From Polyangiaceae bacterium (lineage in GTDB: Bacteria > Myxococcota_A > Polyangia > Polyangiales > Polyangiaceae), in assembly GCA_029266615.1 (NCBI GenBank), contig JAQSWN010000015.1, positions 1 through 51,059 of the forward strand: DNA of 51,059 nt, read 5' to 3'. The notes under the pieces are model-generated. The model was not told the DNA's origin, did no database searches, and saw nothing but the letters and a program-made list of their open reading frames with translations. Shown here one piece after another: positions 51,056-51,059 of the stretch. The position numbers and the translations under genes were made by a program. Numbering within the stretch: the stretch's first letter is position 1; the number at the start of each line of letters is the position of its first letter.

Positions 51056-51059
51056 ATCG

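Noticed and set aside
1..51059. tRNA, rRNA, insertion sequences, phage or CRISPR array
   Set aside because: No cloverleaf-like arm set, transposase, integrase, phage structural gene or regularly spaced direct repeat was seen; the only tandem repeats are the two coding linkers.

Overview
The window looks like chromosome from a high-GC myxobacterium, most likely of the Polyangiales/Sorangiineae type. This is inferred, not measured. The signs are high-GC coding throughout, dense ATGA/GTGA/TTGA stop-start overlaps, frequent TTG and GTG starts, about fourteen predicted lipoproteins (several with a Gly/Ser/Ala-rich linker after the lipobox), a DUF1592-DUF1552 gene pair, a DUF4423-like regulator, a soluble-receptor chemosensory cluster and a giant Ser/Thr-kinase/AAA/GAF/Hpt/ATPase fusion. 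No rRNA, tRNA, insertion sequence, phage gene or CRISPR array was recognised.

Left end (1-4944): the first codons of a probable sigma-70-like factor run off the minus strand. After an approximately 470-base gap comes a translationally coupled trio: a haem-binding DUF1592/DUF1588-type lipoprotein, a Tat-exported DUF1552 protein and a formylglycine-generating-enzyme-fold lipoprotein without the catalytic cysteines.

4997-10150 is a PQQ locus. pqqB is divergent from a tightly packed pqqA-pqqC-pqqD-pqqE run. That run continues into a PQQ-dependent sugar dehydrogenase lipoprotein and a PPC/DUF296-fold lipoprotein, so cofactor synthesis and a probable user of the cofactor share one transcription unit. 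Lipoproteins and a DUF4423-like regulator of unknown role follow (10179-15029).

15066-24639 (minus strand) is a complete chemosensory operon: cheY, cheA, cheW, a soluble 848-residue receptor, a HEAT-repeat protein, cheR and cheB. The receptor's hairpin-tip glutamate is residue 424 of 848, so it appears to be one symmetric coiled-coil hairpin with no sensor domain. Two response-regulator/histidine-kinase fusions are transcribed divergently (24779-27515).

27524-44403 is mixed. It holds lipoproteins, a GlcD-like FAD oxidase with its GntR/FadR regulator and a clear operator, an FG-GAP lipoprotein with two Fe(II)/2-oxoglutarate dioxygenases, and a dihaem cytochrome c facing a TetR regulator across a large AT-rich palindrome. 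It also holds a divergent pair of a GH11 xylanase lipoprotein and an esterase lipoprotein (probable xylan breakdown), an HTTM membrane protein with a partner, and a two-ACT protein.

44582-50461 is the giant kinase. A small SET-like protein follows on the minus strand, and a Fur-box-like palindrome lies at the right edge. A 34-base dispersed repeat occurs three times in intergenic DNA (13383, 13458 and 40545).
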